This document shows positions 1 to 7,249 of a stretch of DNA of 64,000 bases, one piece after another (the first letter of the stretch is position 1; every line of letters begins with the position of its first letter). The position numbers and the translations under genes were made by a program. The DNA lies in NCBI RefSeq assembly GCF_004912145.1, contig NZ_STGT01000001.1, positions 744,001 to 808,000 of the forward strand, given 5' to 3'. Origin of the DNA: Peteryoungia rhizophila (GTDB lineage: Bacteria; Pseudomonadota; Alphaproteobacteria; Rhizobiales; Rhizobiaceae). The notes beneath the pieces are model-generated. The model made no database searches. It saw only the letters and a program-made list of their open reading frames with translations, and had not been told where the DNA came from.

Positions 1-298
1 CACAGCTATCGGCGGTCACTGTCAGCATCACCCGGCCTTCGTTGGAGATCACCTTGGTGCCGGTGGAGATATAGGCCGCCCCCTGCTCGCGCATGGTATC
101 CTGGCTGGAATAGCGCTCAGAGAAATCATGGGCGTTGTAGAAGAGCGTATCGACGGCCTGCTGGCCGTAGCTGTCCTCGATGCGCACCACCTGACCCTTT
201 TTGATGAAGGTCGAGAAGGGTGCTTCGGCAGCGATATAGTGATCCTGCGCGGTGTTGGAGAGCGTGCGGACAGGAGAGGTCTGGATGAAATGGGTCAT
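1..298 (-). CDS. DUF1989 protein, urea-carboxylase-associated type (carboxyguanidine deiminase subunit), partial
   Basis: The 3' part of this gene runs off the left edge of the window. The 99 visible residues begin MTHFIQTSP and contain GQQAVDTLFYNAHDFSERYS and SNEGRVMLTV, which are typical of the DUF1989 proteins encoded beside urea/guanidine carboxylase. The ATG at 298 follows a GGAGAGG ribosome-binding site and lies 14 bases after the stop of the preceding DUF1989 gene, so the two are co-transcribed. Known biology: paired DUF1989 proteins of this kind form the heteromeric carboxyguanidine deiminase (CgdAB), which turns carboxyguanidine into allophanate during guanidine assimilation. Inference: this is one subunit, probably the UAAP2-type partner. 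The upstream guanidine-I riboswitch supports guanidine over urea as substrate. The C-terminal half is not visible, so catalytic residues cannot be judged. Confidence 0.85.
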   Translation of the reverse strand, partial: MTHFIQTSPVRTLSNTAQDHYIAAEAPFSTFIKKGQVVRIEDSYGQQAVDTLFYNAHDFSERYSSQDTMREQGAAYISTGTKVISNEGRVMLTVTADSC

Positions 299-312
299 GG
301 TCGCCTCTCCTC

Positions 313-1140
313 TCACAGGGCCGCGAAGGTGTTGTTTTCGAAGCCCCTGACGGCTTCGGCGGTCGCGGTTCGACACAAATCATCCGCCGTCAGTTCAATG
401 GCCGCGATCCTGAGGATGCTGACGGGATTGGGGGCGTAGACCGGGTTGGGGTCGAGCGGGTGCGGGCAATTGGAGAAGCCGACGATCATGTCCATCTCGG
501 CACGCAGATCGACATAGTCGCCATCGGACACGAGATCCGGTTTCCACTCGAATTTGCCATCGGCATCGACACGGACGGGTGCGAAAAGCGCGAGAGCCGC
601 GGGAATGTCGCGCTTGTCGAGGCCGGCCTTGGTGGCGATGAGCACGAAGTTGTCGCGGGTGTTGCGCAGCGCCGGACCGTTCTGGCCGGCATATTTCTTC
701 GCGTTCGAGGAGGCTGTCGAGCCGCCCATCAGCACGTCATGGGCGCCGGAGCTGTCCTCGGTGATCGAGAACATGACCTTGCCCATGTCGGAGAAGATGA
801 CACGCCCCTTTCCAAGCCCGGTGGTCCACTGCACCTTGACTGTATCAGGCAGGTTCATGCGCTCCGTCGGGTCTTCGGCATTCCAGGCGACGACCGATAC
901 GGTCGACAAACCTTCGTCGAGCGCGATGCGGAGCGTCTCGTTGGCCTTGACGCGGGTCCACCAGTACCAGCCGCCGGGCAGCTTTTCCTGGTGCACGATC
1001 TTGTCGGCAGCAATTGCAAGTGCAGGCTTTACGCTCTTGGCCGGCGGCGCCTTCGGCGCGAATTCCAGCCCCTTCTTCTGATGCTCCTCGTAGCGCGCCC
1101 GGTTGGCGGCGATCTCTTCAGGGGAACGTCGGATGTGCAT
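313..1140 (-). CDS. DUF1989 protein, urea-carboxylase-associated type (carboxyguanidine deiminase subunit)
   Basis: This 275-residue cytoplasmic protein contains YWWTRVKANETLRIA, WNAEDPTERMNLPDTVKVQW and a C-terminal SNCPHPLDP, all hallmarks of the DUF1989 family found with urea carboxylase (UAAP1-like). It lies between the ABC ATPase gene and a second DUF1989 gene on the same strand. In characterised guanidine pathways two such proteins together act as carboxyguanidine deiminase, after guanidine carboxylase and before allophanate hydrolase. Start choice: the second ATG (1140) has GGAG six bases upstream, whereas the first ATG (1146) touches the same GGAG directly, so I prefer 1140. The SNCPHP cysteine may be a metal or catalytic residue, but that is inference. 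The gene should respond to guanidine through the operon riboswitch. Confidence 0.87.
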   Translation of the reverse strand: MHIRRSPEEIAANRARYEEHQKKGLEFAPKAPPAKSVKPALAIAADKIVHQEKLPGGWYWWTRVKANETLRIALDEGLSTVSVVAWNAEDPTERMNLPDTVKVQWTTGLGKGRVIFSDMGKVMFSITEDSSGAHDVLMGGSTASSNAKKYAGQNGPALRNTRDNFVLIATKAGLDKRDIPAALALFAPVRVDADGKFEWKPDLVSDGDYVDLRAEMDMIVGFSNCPHPLDPNPVYAPNPVSILRIAAIELTADDLCRTATAEAVRGFENNTFAAL

Positions 1141-1178
1141 TGTCATCTCCAGTGGTTTCGTTGGCCGGGCCGTCCCGG

Positions 1179-1967
1179 CTATTGACCCTGTGAAGAGACC
1201 GGGCCGTCCCGGTCGGGGCGATAGAGGGAGGCCTCGCCCGCCCTGCGGGGCGGCCAGATGGCGATGTCGCGGGTGATCGTGGCGCCATAGCGGAGCTTTT
1301 CCTCCGGACGGTCGCGGGGGCGCTCGAAGGCAACGACACGGGTGGCAAGCGTGAAGGCCTCGCGCATGTCATGGGTGACCATGACGACGGTCATCGGCGC
1401 CTCGTGCCAGAGCTTCTTCATCAGCGTGTGGATTTCAGCCCGAATGCCGGGATCAAGCGCGCCAAAGGGTTCGTCGAGCAGCAGGACCTTGGGCCGCATA
1501 ATGAGCGCCTGGGCGAGCGCCAGCCGCTGCTGCATGCCGCCGGAGAGTTGGGCCGGATACTTATCCTCGGAACCTGACAGCCCAACTGCGGCAATCATGG
1601 CGCGGGCTTCATCCTCCACCGTGCGCCGGGCAGAGCCGAACAGGCGGGCGGCAAAGCGCGAGGCTTTCAGCTCCTTGCCGAACATGACATTGCCGAGCAC
1701 TGTCAGGTGCGGGAAGACGGAGTAGCGCTGGAAGACGACACCGCGATCAGGCCCCGGCTCCTTCGGCAGGGCCGTTCCATCAAGCAGGATCTCGCCCTTC
1801 GTCTGGCGCTCCTGGCCAAGCAGCAGACGCAGGAAGGTGGACTTGCCGCAGCCGGACGGGCCGACGAGTGCCACGAAGGCTCTGGATTCGATCTCGATCG
1901 AGACATTCTCGAGCACGATCTGGTCGCCGTATTCCTTCCAGAGGTTCTGAACCGAGAGCGCGCTCAT
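1179..1967 (-). CDS. ABC transporter ATPase (nitrate/taurine type), guanidine operon
   Basis: This 262-residue ATPase energises an importer from the cytoplasmic face. Walker A is GPSGCGKST at residues 36-44, the signature is LSGGMQQR near residue 150, and Walker B is VLLLDEPFGALD. Length and sequence fit the NrtD/SsuB/TauB group. Its ATG overlaps the permease stop in an ATGA (1964-1967), so the two are translationally coupled. The gene order binding protein - permease - ATPase - two DUF1989 proteins is the standard set preceding guanidine carboxylase. The cargo is therefore inferred to be guanidine or a related cation, despite database labels such as nitrate/sulfonate. Product class is certain; substrate is inferred from the riboswitch and neighbours. 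Confidence 0.9.
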   Translation of the reverse strand: MSALSVQNLWKEYGDQIVLENVSIEIESRAFVALVGPSGCGKSTFLRLLLGQERQTKGEILLDGTALPKEPGPDRGVVFQRYSVFPHLTVLGNVMFGKELKASRFAARLFGSARRTVEDEARAMIAAVGLSGSEDKYPAQLSGGMQQRLALAQALIMRPKVLLLDEPFGALDPGIRAEIHTLMKKLWHEAPMTVVMVTHDMREAFTLATRVVAFERPRDRPEEKLRYGATITRDIAIWPPRRAGEASLYRPDRDGPVSSQGQ

Positions 1968-2782
1968 TTACCCTTCTCCAATTCGGACCAGGGGAAGAAG
2001 GCGATGCGCAGGCGATCGAGCAGGATGTCGGTGAGGATCGCGAGAAGCGTGATCCAGAGGACATAGGGGAAGATGACGTCCATCGAGAGATAGCGACGCA
2101 CCAGGAATATGCGGTAGCCAAGGCCACTGTCGGAAGAGATCGCCTCGGCTGCGATCAGGAAGAGCCAGGCTGGGCCGAGCTGCAGGCGGAGTGTCGTGAT
2201 CAGGCGTGGCAGGATCTGCGGCAGCACCACACGAAGCGCAATCTGCCAGGACGAGGCCGAGAGCGTCTCGGCTTTGACAATCATCTCGCGCGGCAAGGAG
2301 AAGGCGGTGAGCGCCAGGTCGCGGATCATGATCGGCGCCACACCGATGACGATCAGTGCGATCTTGGAGGCTTCGCCCAGGCCCATGAGGATGAAGAGAA
2401 TTGGAAGCAGCGCCAGCGGCGGCACCATGGAAATGGCCCCGATAAAGGGGGAAAGGGCGGCTCGCGCATACGGCAGAATGCCGATCACAAGCCCGAGCAG
2501 GAGTGCGATCGAGGTGGCGATGCCGAGGCCGATGAAAAGCCGCCAAAGGCTCGCCCAGGTATCCGACCATAGGAGGTATTCGCCGGTTCTGACATCAGCC
2601 GTAAACGCCATCCTGTTGATCGCCTCCCAGAGGGTGGCAAAGCCGGGCAGCAGCTTGTCGTTCGGATTTTCGGCGAGCCGTTCGGCCGAGCCGATCATGT
2701 AGGCACCCAGCACCAGCACGAAGGGCAAGAGCACGAGCGTCAGGCGCGCGCCATTTCCGGGATGAGCATTGATCCAGCGCAT
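1964..2782 (-). CDS. ABC transporter permease (nitrate/taurine type), guanidine operon
   Basis: This 272-residue inner-membrane protein has about six hydrophobic helices and the BPD_transp_1 pattern, including the EAISSDSGLGY loop that contacts the ATPase. An N-terminal helix (LVLLPFVLVLGAYMIG) is followed by a periplasmic segment resembling NrtB/SsuC permeases. It lies between its binding protein (72 bases upstream) and its ATPase (4-base overlap), completing a three-gene importer. The same transcript carries two DUF1989 genes and starts with a guanidine-I riboswitch, so the imported solute is most likely guanidine. The transporter class is clear from the sequence; the substrate is inference. 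Confidence 0.88.
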   Translation of the reverse strand: MRWINAHPGNGARLTLVLLPFVLVLGAYMIGSAERLAENPNDKLLPGFATLWEAINRMAFTADVRTGEYLLWSDTWASLWRLFIGLGIATSIALLLGLVIGILPYARAALSPFIGAISMVPPLALLPILFILMGLGEASKIALIVIGVAPIMIRDLALTAFSLPREMIVKAETLSASSWQIALRVVLPQILPRLITTLRLQLGPAWLFLIAAEAISSDSGLGYRIFLVRRYLSMDVIFPYVLWITLLAILTDILLDRLRIAFFPWSELEKGK

Positions 2783-2854
2783 CGACCACTCCAGGATTTC
2801 AGGGAGGCGGGAGCCGCCCGGACGACAAGGTCAACCGGGCGGCATTGATCTGCC

Positions 2855-3928
2855 TCAGAGCGCGCCCTTGGCGGCCGCGTCCATGTAGGTGGTGGTGAAG
2901 CGGAACTTGACGTTCTCCTTGTCGCCGAGAACCGTGCCGTCTGCCAATTCGATGCCGATGACATCGGCAGACGGCGCGCCGCTGCCGAGGAGGCCCTTGT
3001 CGAACAGGAAGGTGCGAACGAGATCCATGGTCTTGGACAGATCCGGCGAGGCGGTGAAGGTCACAGCATCGGTCGGCTTGTCGAAGAGCTTGGTCGCCGC
3101 CATCTGGGCTTCGAAACCGGCGAGATCCGTGCCCGATGCGGAACCCATCGCGGTCCTGGCCGCCTTGCCCTCTTCGGTGTCGGCGGTCATCACGGCCATG
3201 GTGTCGTACCAGATGCCAGCCAGCGCCTTGCCGAAATCGGGATTGTCCTTCAGCACATCCGTGTTGGCGACCATCAGGTCGATGATTTCGCCCGGGATCT
3301 CCGAGCTATCGAAGACCTTCTTCGCGGATGCGTCTTCCAGGATGCTGGCGACCAAAGGGTTCCAGGTGACGACCGCCGTCACGTCCGCTGTCTGATAGGA
3401 GGCGACCATGTCGGCATCCGACGTGTTGACGACCTTCAGGTCTCGCTCGGAGGAGCCGATGCTTTCGAGCGCGCGGGCGAGCAGGTAGTGCGAGACCGAG
3501 AACTCGACGAGATTGACGTTCTGGCCCTTCACGTCCTCGAGCGTGTCCTTGTCCTTCAGGATCAGGGCGTCGTTGCCGTTGGAAAAGTCGCCGACGATCA
3601 CGGCCGTCGTATCGACGCCACCGGCTGCCGGAATCGACAGGCCATCCATGTTGGTTAGCGTCACCGCGTCAAAGGCGCCGGCGGTGTACTGGTTCATCGA
3701 TTCCACGTAGTCGTTGAACTGCGTGACCTCGATGTTGATGCCGTATTTGTCGGCCCATTTCTCCACGATGCCGGTGTCATTGGCATAGCCCCAAGGCATC
3801 CAGCCGACATAGATCGACCAGGCGACCTTGAAGTCCTTCTTCGGCGCGGCTTCGGCGGGTGTCATCTGGCTGAAGGCGAGAGCGCCGGCCAGTGCGGTGA
3901 TGGACAGGAGTGTCTTGACAGTCTGCAT
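2855..3928 (-). CDS. Periplasmic substrate-binding protein, guanidine operon
   Basis: This 357-residue secreted protein begins with a Sec signal peptide (MQTVKTLLSITALAGALAF, cleavage near AEA). The mature part starts FKVAWSIYVGWMPWGYAN, which fits NMT1/TauA-like binding proteins next to urea/guanidine carboxylase operons. The start is placed at 3928 because AAAGGGGAA lies about nine bases upstream and the signal peptide begins there. An open frame extends further upstream but runs through the riboswitch and is not coding. It is the first gene after the riboswitch and should be the most strongly regulated. Guanidine or a close relative is the inferred ligand. Binding residues cannot be assigned by eye. 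Confidence 0.88.
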   Translation of the reverse strand: MQTVKTLLSITALAGALAFSQMTPAEAAPKKDFKVAWSIYVGWMPWGYANDTGIVEKWADKYGINIEVTQFNDYVESMNQYTAGAFDAVTLTNMDGLSIPAAGGVDTTAVIVGDFSNGNDALILKDKDTLEDVKGQNVNLVEFSVSHYLLARALESIGSSERDLKVVNTSDADMVASYQTADVTAVVTWNPLVASILEDASAKKVFDSSEIPGEIIDLMVANTDVLKDNPDFGKALAGIWYDTMAVMTADTEEGKAARTAMGSASGTDLAGFEAQMAATKLFDKPTDAVTFTASPDLSKTMDLVRTFLFDKGLLGSGAPSADVIGIELADGTVLGDKENVKFRFTTTYMDAAAKGAL

Positions 3929-3937
3929 GTAGAAATT

Positions 3938-3961
3938 CCCCTTTTGCGTCATCGAAAAGGG
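3938..3961 (-). promoter_or_regulatory. Ribosome-binding-site-sequestering hairpin (candidate riboswitch expression platform)
   Basis: On the minus strand CCCTTTT (3961-3955) can pair with AAAAGGG (3945-3939) across a nine-base loop, hiding the AAAGGGGA ribosome-binding site of the substrate-binding protein. It lies between the guanidine-I aptamer and the start codon. That it serves as the translational expression platform is inference. Confidence 0.5.
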
Positions 3962-3989
3962 ATCGGCATGGACCATCGCGCCGCCAATC

Positions 3990-4110
3990 CCTTGGCTTAC
4001 GAGGTCTCCCGGGCTTTTGTCCCGCCGTGCACCCGATGGGATGTCTCTCCATCGGGAGCCGCTCTCGGACCAGCCACGCCTCACGGCGCCGGAACCCTAG
4101 CGGCTAACTC
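3990..4110 (-). ncRNA. Guanidine-I riboswitch (ykkC class)
   Basis: Read on the minus strand, the leader contains the conserved ykkC blocks in the right order. CTAGGGTTCCGG is at 4089-4100, GGCTGGTCCGAGAG at 4062-4075, then a variable stem built from CCCGATGG and CCATCGGG, and finally GACAAAAGCCCGGGAGA at 4005-4021. These are the guanidine-I aptamer signatures. The aptamer ends about 75 bases before the binding-protein ATG. A stem in that interval, CCCTTTT (3955-3961) with AAAAGGG (3939-3945), covers the ribosome-binding site and could be the expression platform. This class turns genes on when guanidine binds. Confidence 0.93.
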
Positions 4111-4253
4111 TGCGAATAGAGGAGCAAGGGGCGTGCCAAGTCGCCAAGACCGGGGAATGTTAGAGGAAAGCTTCCATCAACGGGGCCACCCTGTCTCAAA
4201 TGCATGTCTTGCGGGCAACGATGCCTCAGAAAGAGGCAGACTTGGCTTCCGTA

Positions 4254-4293
4254 CAAAATGTGACCGCCCGTCCTAGGGAGACGGGCGGTCACA
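4254..4293 (-). terminator. Rho-independent terminator of the qorB-like gene
   Basis: A perfect 14-bp stem, TGTGACCGCCCGTC at 4259-4272 against its complement at 4280-4293, with a seven-base loop, is followed on the minus strand by ATTTTGT. It lies 59 bases after the qorB-like stop and separates that gene from the riboswitch promoter. The T-tract is short, but the stem is strong. Confidence 0.75.
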
Positions 4294-4351
4294 CGGGATG
4301 CCTGGTGTGGGACGCGGCAATCCCGGACCGGCCTGGCGGTGGCCGATGGGA

Positions 4352-5251
4352 TCAGGCAGTCATCGCCTTGAATGTCGCTGCCTGGCTTTCGACCCAGGCT
4401 TCGAATGGCTGGGGCTCGGCGCCGGTCAGTGCCTTGAAGTCGCCCGTGATCGTGGCGAGGCCGCCGATGCCGACCATAGTGTCGATCGAGGCGAAGACGC
4501 GGGCCACCGGTTCCGGCAGGCCGGCACCGACCATGCCCTGCACCAGACCTTCGACCGGCACATCGATGACAGTGATCTCCCTGCCTGCCGTCTTGGAGAC
4601 GGCAGCGGCAATGTCGCGATGCGTGTAGGAAGACGATCCTGTCAGCGTGTAGACCTTCTTGTCGCTTGCCGCCGCGACGAGCGCGGCAGCGGTCGCACGC
4701 GCAATATCATCCCGGGCGATGTGCGCGATCCCTCCGTCGCCAGCTGCAGAGTACCAGTGGCCCGAAGCCAGGGCCGGACCGGCGCTTATCATTACGTTTT
4801 CGAAGTACCAGTTGTTACGCAGGATCGTCCAAGCCGGAATGGCACTCGCGCGGATCTCCGTTTCCGTACCTTCATGGTCGGGCGCGAACAGCAGGGGCGA
4901 GTTGGCCGGCTCCGGCATGGACGTGTAGAGCAGGTGCTTCACGCCTGCCTTCTCGGCGGCGGCGATCGCTGCGCGATGCTGCACGAGGCGATGCCCCGGT
5001 CGATCGAGCGTGTCCGTGCTGATGATCAGCACCTTCTCGGCTTCCACGAAAGCAGCGTCCATCGATGCAGGATCGTCGAAGTCAACCCGCCGCACCTGCA
5101 CGCCCTTCTCTGCAAGGCTCGCCAGCTGCTCGGGCTTGCGACTCGCTGCGATGATGTCGCTCGCGGCCACGCCCGAAGTTTCGAGAAGATGATGGATCAC
5201 GTGCTGACCGAGATGGCCAGATGCGCCGGTAACGAGGTATTTAGCAGTCAT
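4352..5251 (-). CDS. qorB: NmrA-like NAD(P)-dependent quinone oxidoreductase (QorB/YtfG type)
   Basis: This 299-residue cytoplasmic protein has the Rossmann start YLVTGASGHLGQHV with GxxGxxG at residues 9-15. The NmrA/atypical SDR pattern follows, including LLYTSMPEPANSPL and RDDIARATAAAL. It resembles E. coli YtfG/QorB, a NAD(P)H:quinone oxidoreductase. The neighbour supports this: a divergent HxlR-family regulator 126 bases away reproduces the ytfG/ytfH arrangement of enterobacteria and the redox-sensing QorR/qor2 pair. The likely role is two-electron reduction of quinones or related electrophiles. Control by the divergent regulator is inferred. The gene ends in a strong hairpin terminator. 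Substrate preference cannot be read from sequence. Confidence 0.82.
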   Translation of the reverse strand: MTAKYLVTGASGHLGQHVIHHLLETSGVAASDIIAASRKPEQLASLAEKGVQVRRVDFDDPASMDAAFVEAEKVLIISTDTLDRPGHRLVQHRAAIAAAEKAGVKHLLYTSMPEPANSPLLFAPDHEGTETEIRASAIPAWTILRNNWYFENVMISAGPALASGHWYSAAGDGGIAHIARDDIARATAAALVAAASDKKVYTLTGSSSYTHRDIAAAVSKTAGREITVIDVPVEGLVQGMVGAGLPEPVARVFASIDTMVGIGGLATITGDFKALTGAEPQPFEAWVESQAATFKAMTA

Positions 5252-5377
5252 AACACTTCCACTTTCTCGCCCTGTTTTTTGGGGCTGGTCTAATTTTCAG
5301 AGTAGGCTTAGATTACAGACCATATCCCTGCCGTAAAGTAGGCAGTTTTTTAGAACCAGGTTCGAAGGGCAATACCT

Positions 5378-5839
5378 GTGACGGCGAATGCACGAACGAA
5401 AACCGAATACAGCTCAGCGATAAGCGCGGTCAGGGCCATGATCGCGACACCGACCGAGACGGTTTTGGATCCACAAAACTGTCCGGTTAGAGACGTCTTC
5501 GCCCATATCGGTGACAAGTGGGCGTCGCTCATCCTGCAGACGCTCGGATTGCAGCCGCATCGCTTCGGCGAACTCAAGCGTGCGATCCCCGATATTTCCC
5601 AGGCGATGCTGACCGGCACCCTGCGCAGTCTGCAGCGCGATGGGTTCGTTCGTCGCGAGGTTTTCCCGACCCAGCCGCCGAGCGTGGAATACAGCCTGAC
5701 GGAGCTCGGCCAGTCGCTACTCGGCCCCTTGGCCGCGCTCGTTCTCTGGACAGCCGATCAACACGGGCGGATCCGCGAGGCTCGTAGCGTCTACGACGCC
5801 GAAAATCCTCCTGCAAAGAAGAAGCTAGCGGCGCGCTGA
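5378..5839 (+). CDS. HxlR/DUF24-family redox-type transcriptional regulator
   Basis: This 153-residue winged-helix regulator of the HxlR family contains [20 protein letters not shown] and the recognition-helix region [20 protein letters not shown]. The cysteine at residue 35, preceding PV, is the conserved residue that senses oxidants or quinones in YodB, HypR and QorR. The GTG start at 5378 has GAAGGGC upstream; an alternative ATG at 5438 would give a 133-residue protein closer to the family length but has poor ribosome-binding spacing. It is divergent from the qorB-like gene, which it probably represses until the cysteine is modified. Operator position is not proven. The C-terminus is a short basic tail ([10 protein letters not shown]). 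Confidence 0.85.
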   Translation: MTANARTKTEYSSAISAVRAMIATPTETVLDPQNCPVRDVFAHIGDKWASLILQTLGLQPHRFGELKRAIPDISQAMLTGTLRSLQRDGFVRREVFPTQPPSVEYSLTELGQSLLGPLAALVLWTADQHGRIREARSVYDAENPPAKKKLAAR

Positions 5840-5933
5840 CGGCCCCCTCGGTGGTATAATTTGGTAACCATTCCATTCAACCAAATCGATACAACATAGC
5901 GCTAATTTACCCTTGAGAAATTGGGGGTGAATT

Positions 5934-7226
5934 ATGTTCAAGCGACTTTTCCGTGACCGCAGCGGTAACTTTGGCATGATGACGGCCATTTTGCTGGTCC
6001 CAGTGATCGGCACTGCAGGTCTGGCCATCGACATCAGCAACGCCCTCATGGTGCGCAGCACGCTTCAGGCTGCTGCCGACGCCGCGGCCATTGCTGCCGT
6101 GGCTGAAACCTCTGCCGGCGTCATGCAAGCCATGCGACTGAATTCGGACGGACAGCTGACGGACGCCATCGAGGACGCAAAGAAGGTCTTCATGGGCCAC
6201 GCGAACATGTCGGAAGACTACCAGCTGAAGGACTTCGACGTGGATGTGGTCAAGGCAGGGACGCAGCTGAAGGCGGTCTTCACCTTCAATGCCACGGTGC
6301 CGACGACCTTGGCACGCATTCTCGGCCAGGCGGATGTCACTGTCGCCGGCAAGGCAGAAGCCGTGTTCCAGACAGATACGTTCCGCGACTTCTATCTGCT
6401 TCTCGACAACACGCCGTCCATGGGTGTCGGAGCAACTCCGACCGATGTTGACAAGATGGTCGCCAACACCGGTGACAAATGTGCCTTTGCTTGCCACATC
6501 GTCAAAAACGGGGTCGAGGACATGAACAGCTACTACAACCTCGCCAAGAGGCTCGGGGTCACGATCCGCATCGACGTCGTAGCACAGGCCACCGCCGCGC
6601 TCATGGACACGGCCAAGAGCTCGCGCAAGAGCTCCAACCAATACCGCATGGCTGTCTATACGTTCGGCGAAAAGGCCGAGGATACGAAGCTTCTGGAAGT
6701 CTCCTCGCTGACCGACAATCTCGATCAGGTGCAGACTAAGGCATCGAAAATCGGCCTTATGTCCATTCCATACCAAGGATATGACAACGACCAGCAGACC
6801 AATTTCGACCGAGCATTGAAGAATATCGGCGATCTGATGGGTACGGCGGGAACGGGTTCTTCAGCTGGGAATCCGGAGAAAATTCTATTCTTTGTCTCGG
6901 ATGGGGTCGCAGACGCCTACAAGCCCAGCAGTTGCACCAAAGCAACAACAAACGGACGCTGCCAAGAGCCGATCGACACCACCCAGTGCGAAGTGCTGAA
7001 GAACAAGGGCTATCGGATCGCGGTTCTCTACACGACCTATCTGCCGCTGCCCACGAACGACTGGTACAAGAAGTGGATCAGGCCGTTCCAGAGCGAGATC
7101 CCGACCCGGATGCAGGCCTGCGCATCGCCGGGGCTCTACTTCGAGGTCAGCCCGAGCCAGGGTATCGCAGACGCCATGAATGCCCTGTTCCTGAAAATCA
7201 TCACTTCGCCCCGTCTTTCGAGCTGA
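5934..7226 (+). CDS. TadG-like pilus-assembly-related protein with von Willebrand A domain
   Basis: This 430-residue membrane-anchored protein begins with the TadE/TadG-type segment DRSGNFGMMTAILLVPVIG, whose hydrophobic helix (about residues 15-35) is followed by AIDISNALMVRSTLQAAADAAA. This is the Flp-pilus pseudopilin-like leader of TadG proteins. A VWA domain follows, with a MIDAS-like DNTPSMG near residue 157; this departs from DxSxS because threonine replaces the first serine. The C-terminal part resembles other rhizobial TadG-related proteins. A GGGGGTG ribosome-binding site precedes the ATG. No other tad genes lie nearby, so it is an orphan whose role in adhesion or envelope function is inferred. 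Confidence 0.82.
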   Translation: MFKRLFRDRSGNFGMMTAILLVPVIGTAGLAIDISNALMVRSTLQAAADAAAIAAVAETSAGVMQAMRLNSDGQLTDAIEDAKKVFMGHANMSEDYQLKDFDVDVVKAGTQLKAVFTFNATVPTTLARILGQADVTVAGKAEAVFQTDTFRDFYLLLDNTPSMGVGATPTDVDKMVANTGDKCAFACHIVKNGVEDMNSYYNLAKRLGVTIRIDVVAQATAALMDTAKSSRKSSNQYRMAVYTFGEKAEDTKLLEVSSLTDNLDQVQTKASKIGLMSIPYQGYDNDQQTNFDRALKNIGDLMGTAGTGSSAGNPEKILFFVSDGVADAYKPSSCTKATTNGRCQEPIDTTQCEVLKNKGYRIAVLYTTYLPLPTNDWYKKWIRPFQSEIPTRMQACASPGLYFEVSPSQGIADAMNALFLKIITSPRLSS

Positions 7227-7249
7227 GGGCGGGCGGACAATCCGTCTCC

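Noticed and set aside
1179..3928. Labelling the first importer as a nitrate, sulfonate or taurine transporter.
   Set aside because: Family resemblance only. The guanidine-I riboswitch and DUF1989 genes fit guanidine better.
3929..4084. An in-frame N-terminal extension of the guanidine-operon binding protein.
   Set aside because: It runs through the riboswitch. The signal peptide and ribosome-binding site place the start at 3928.
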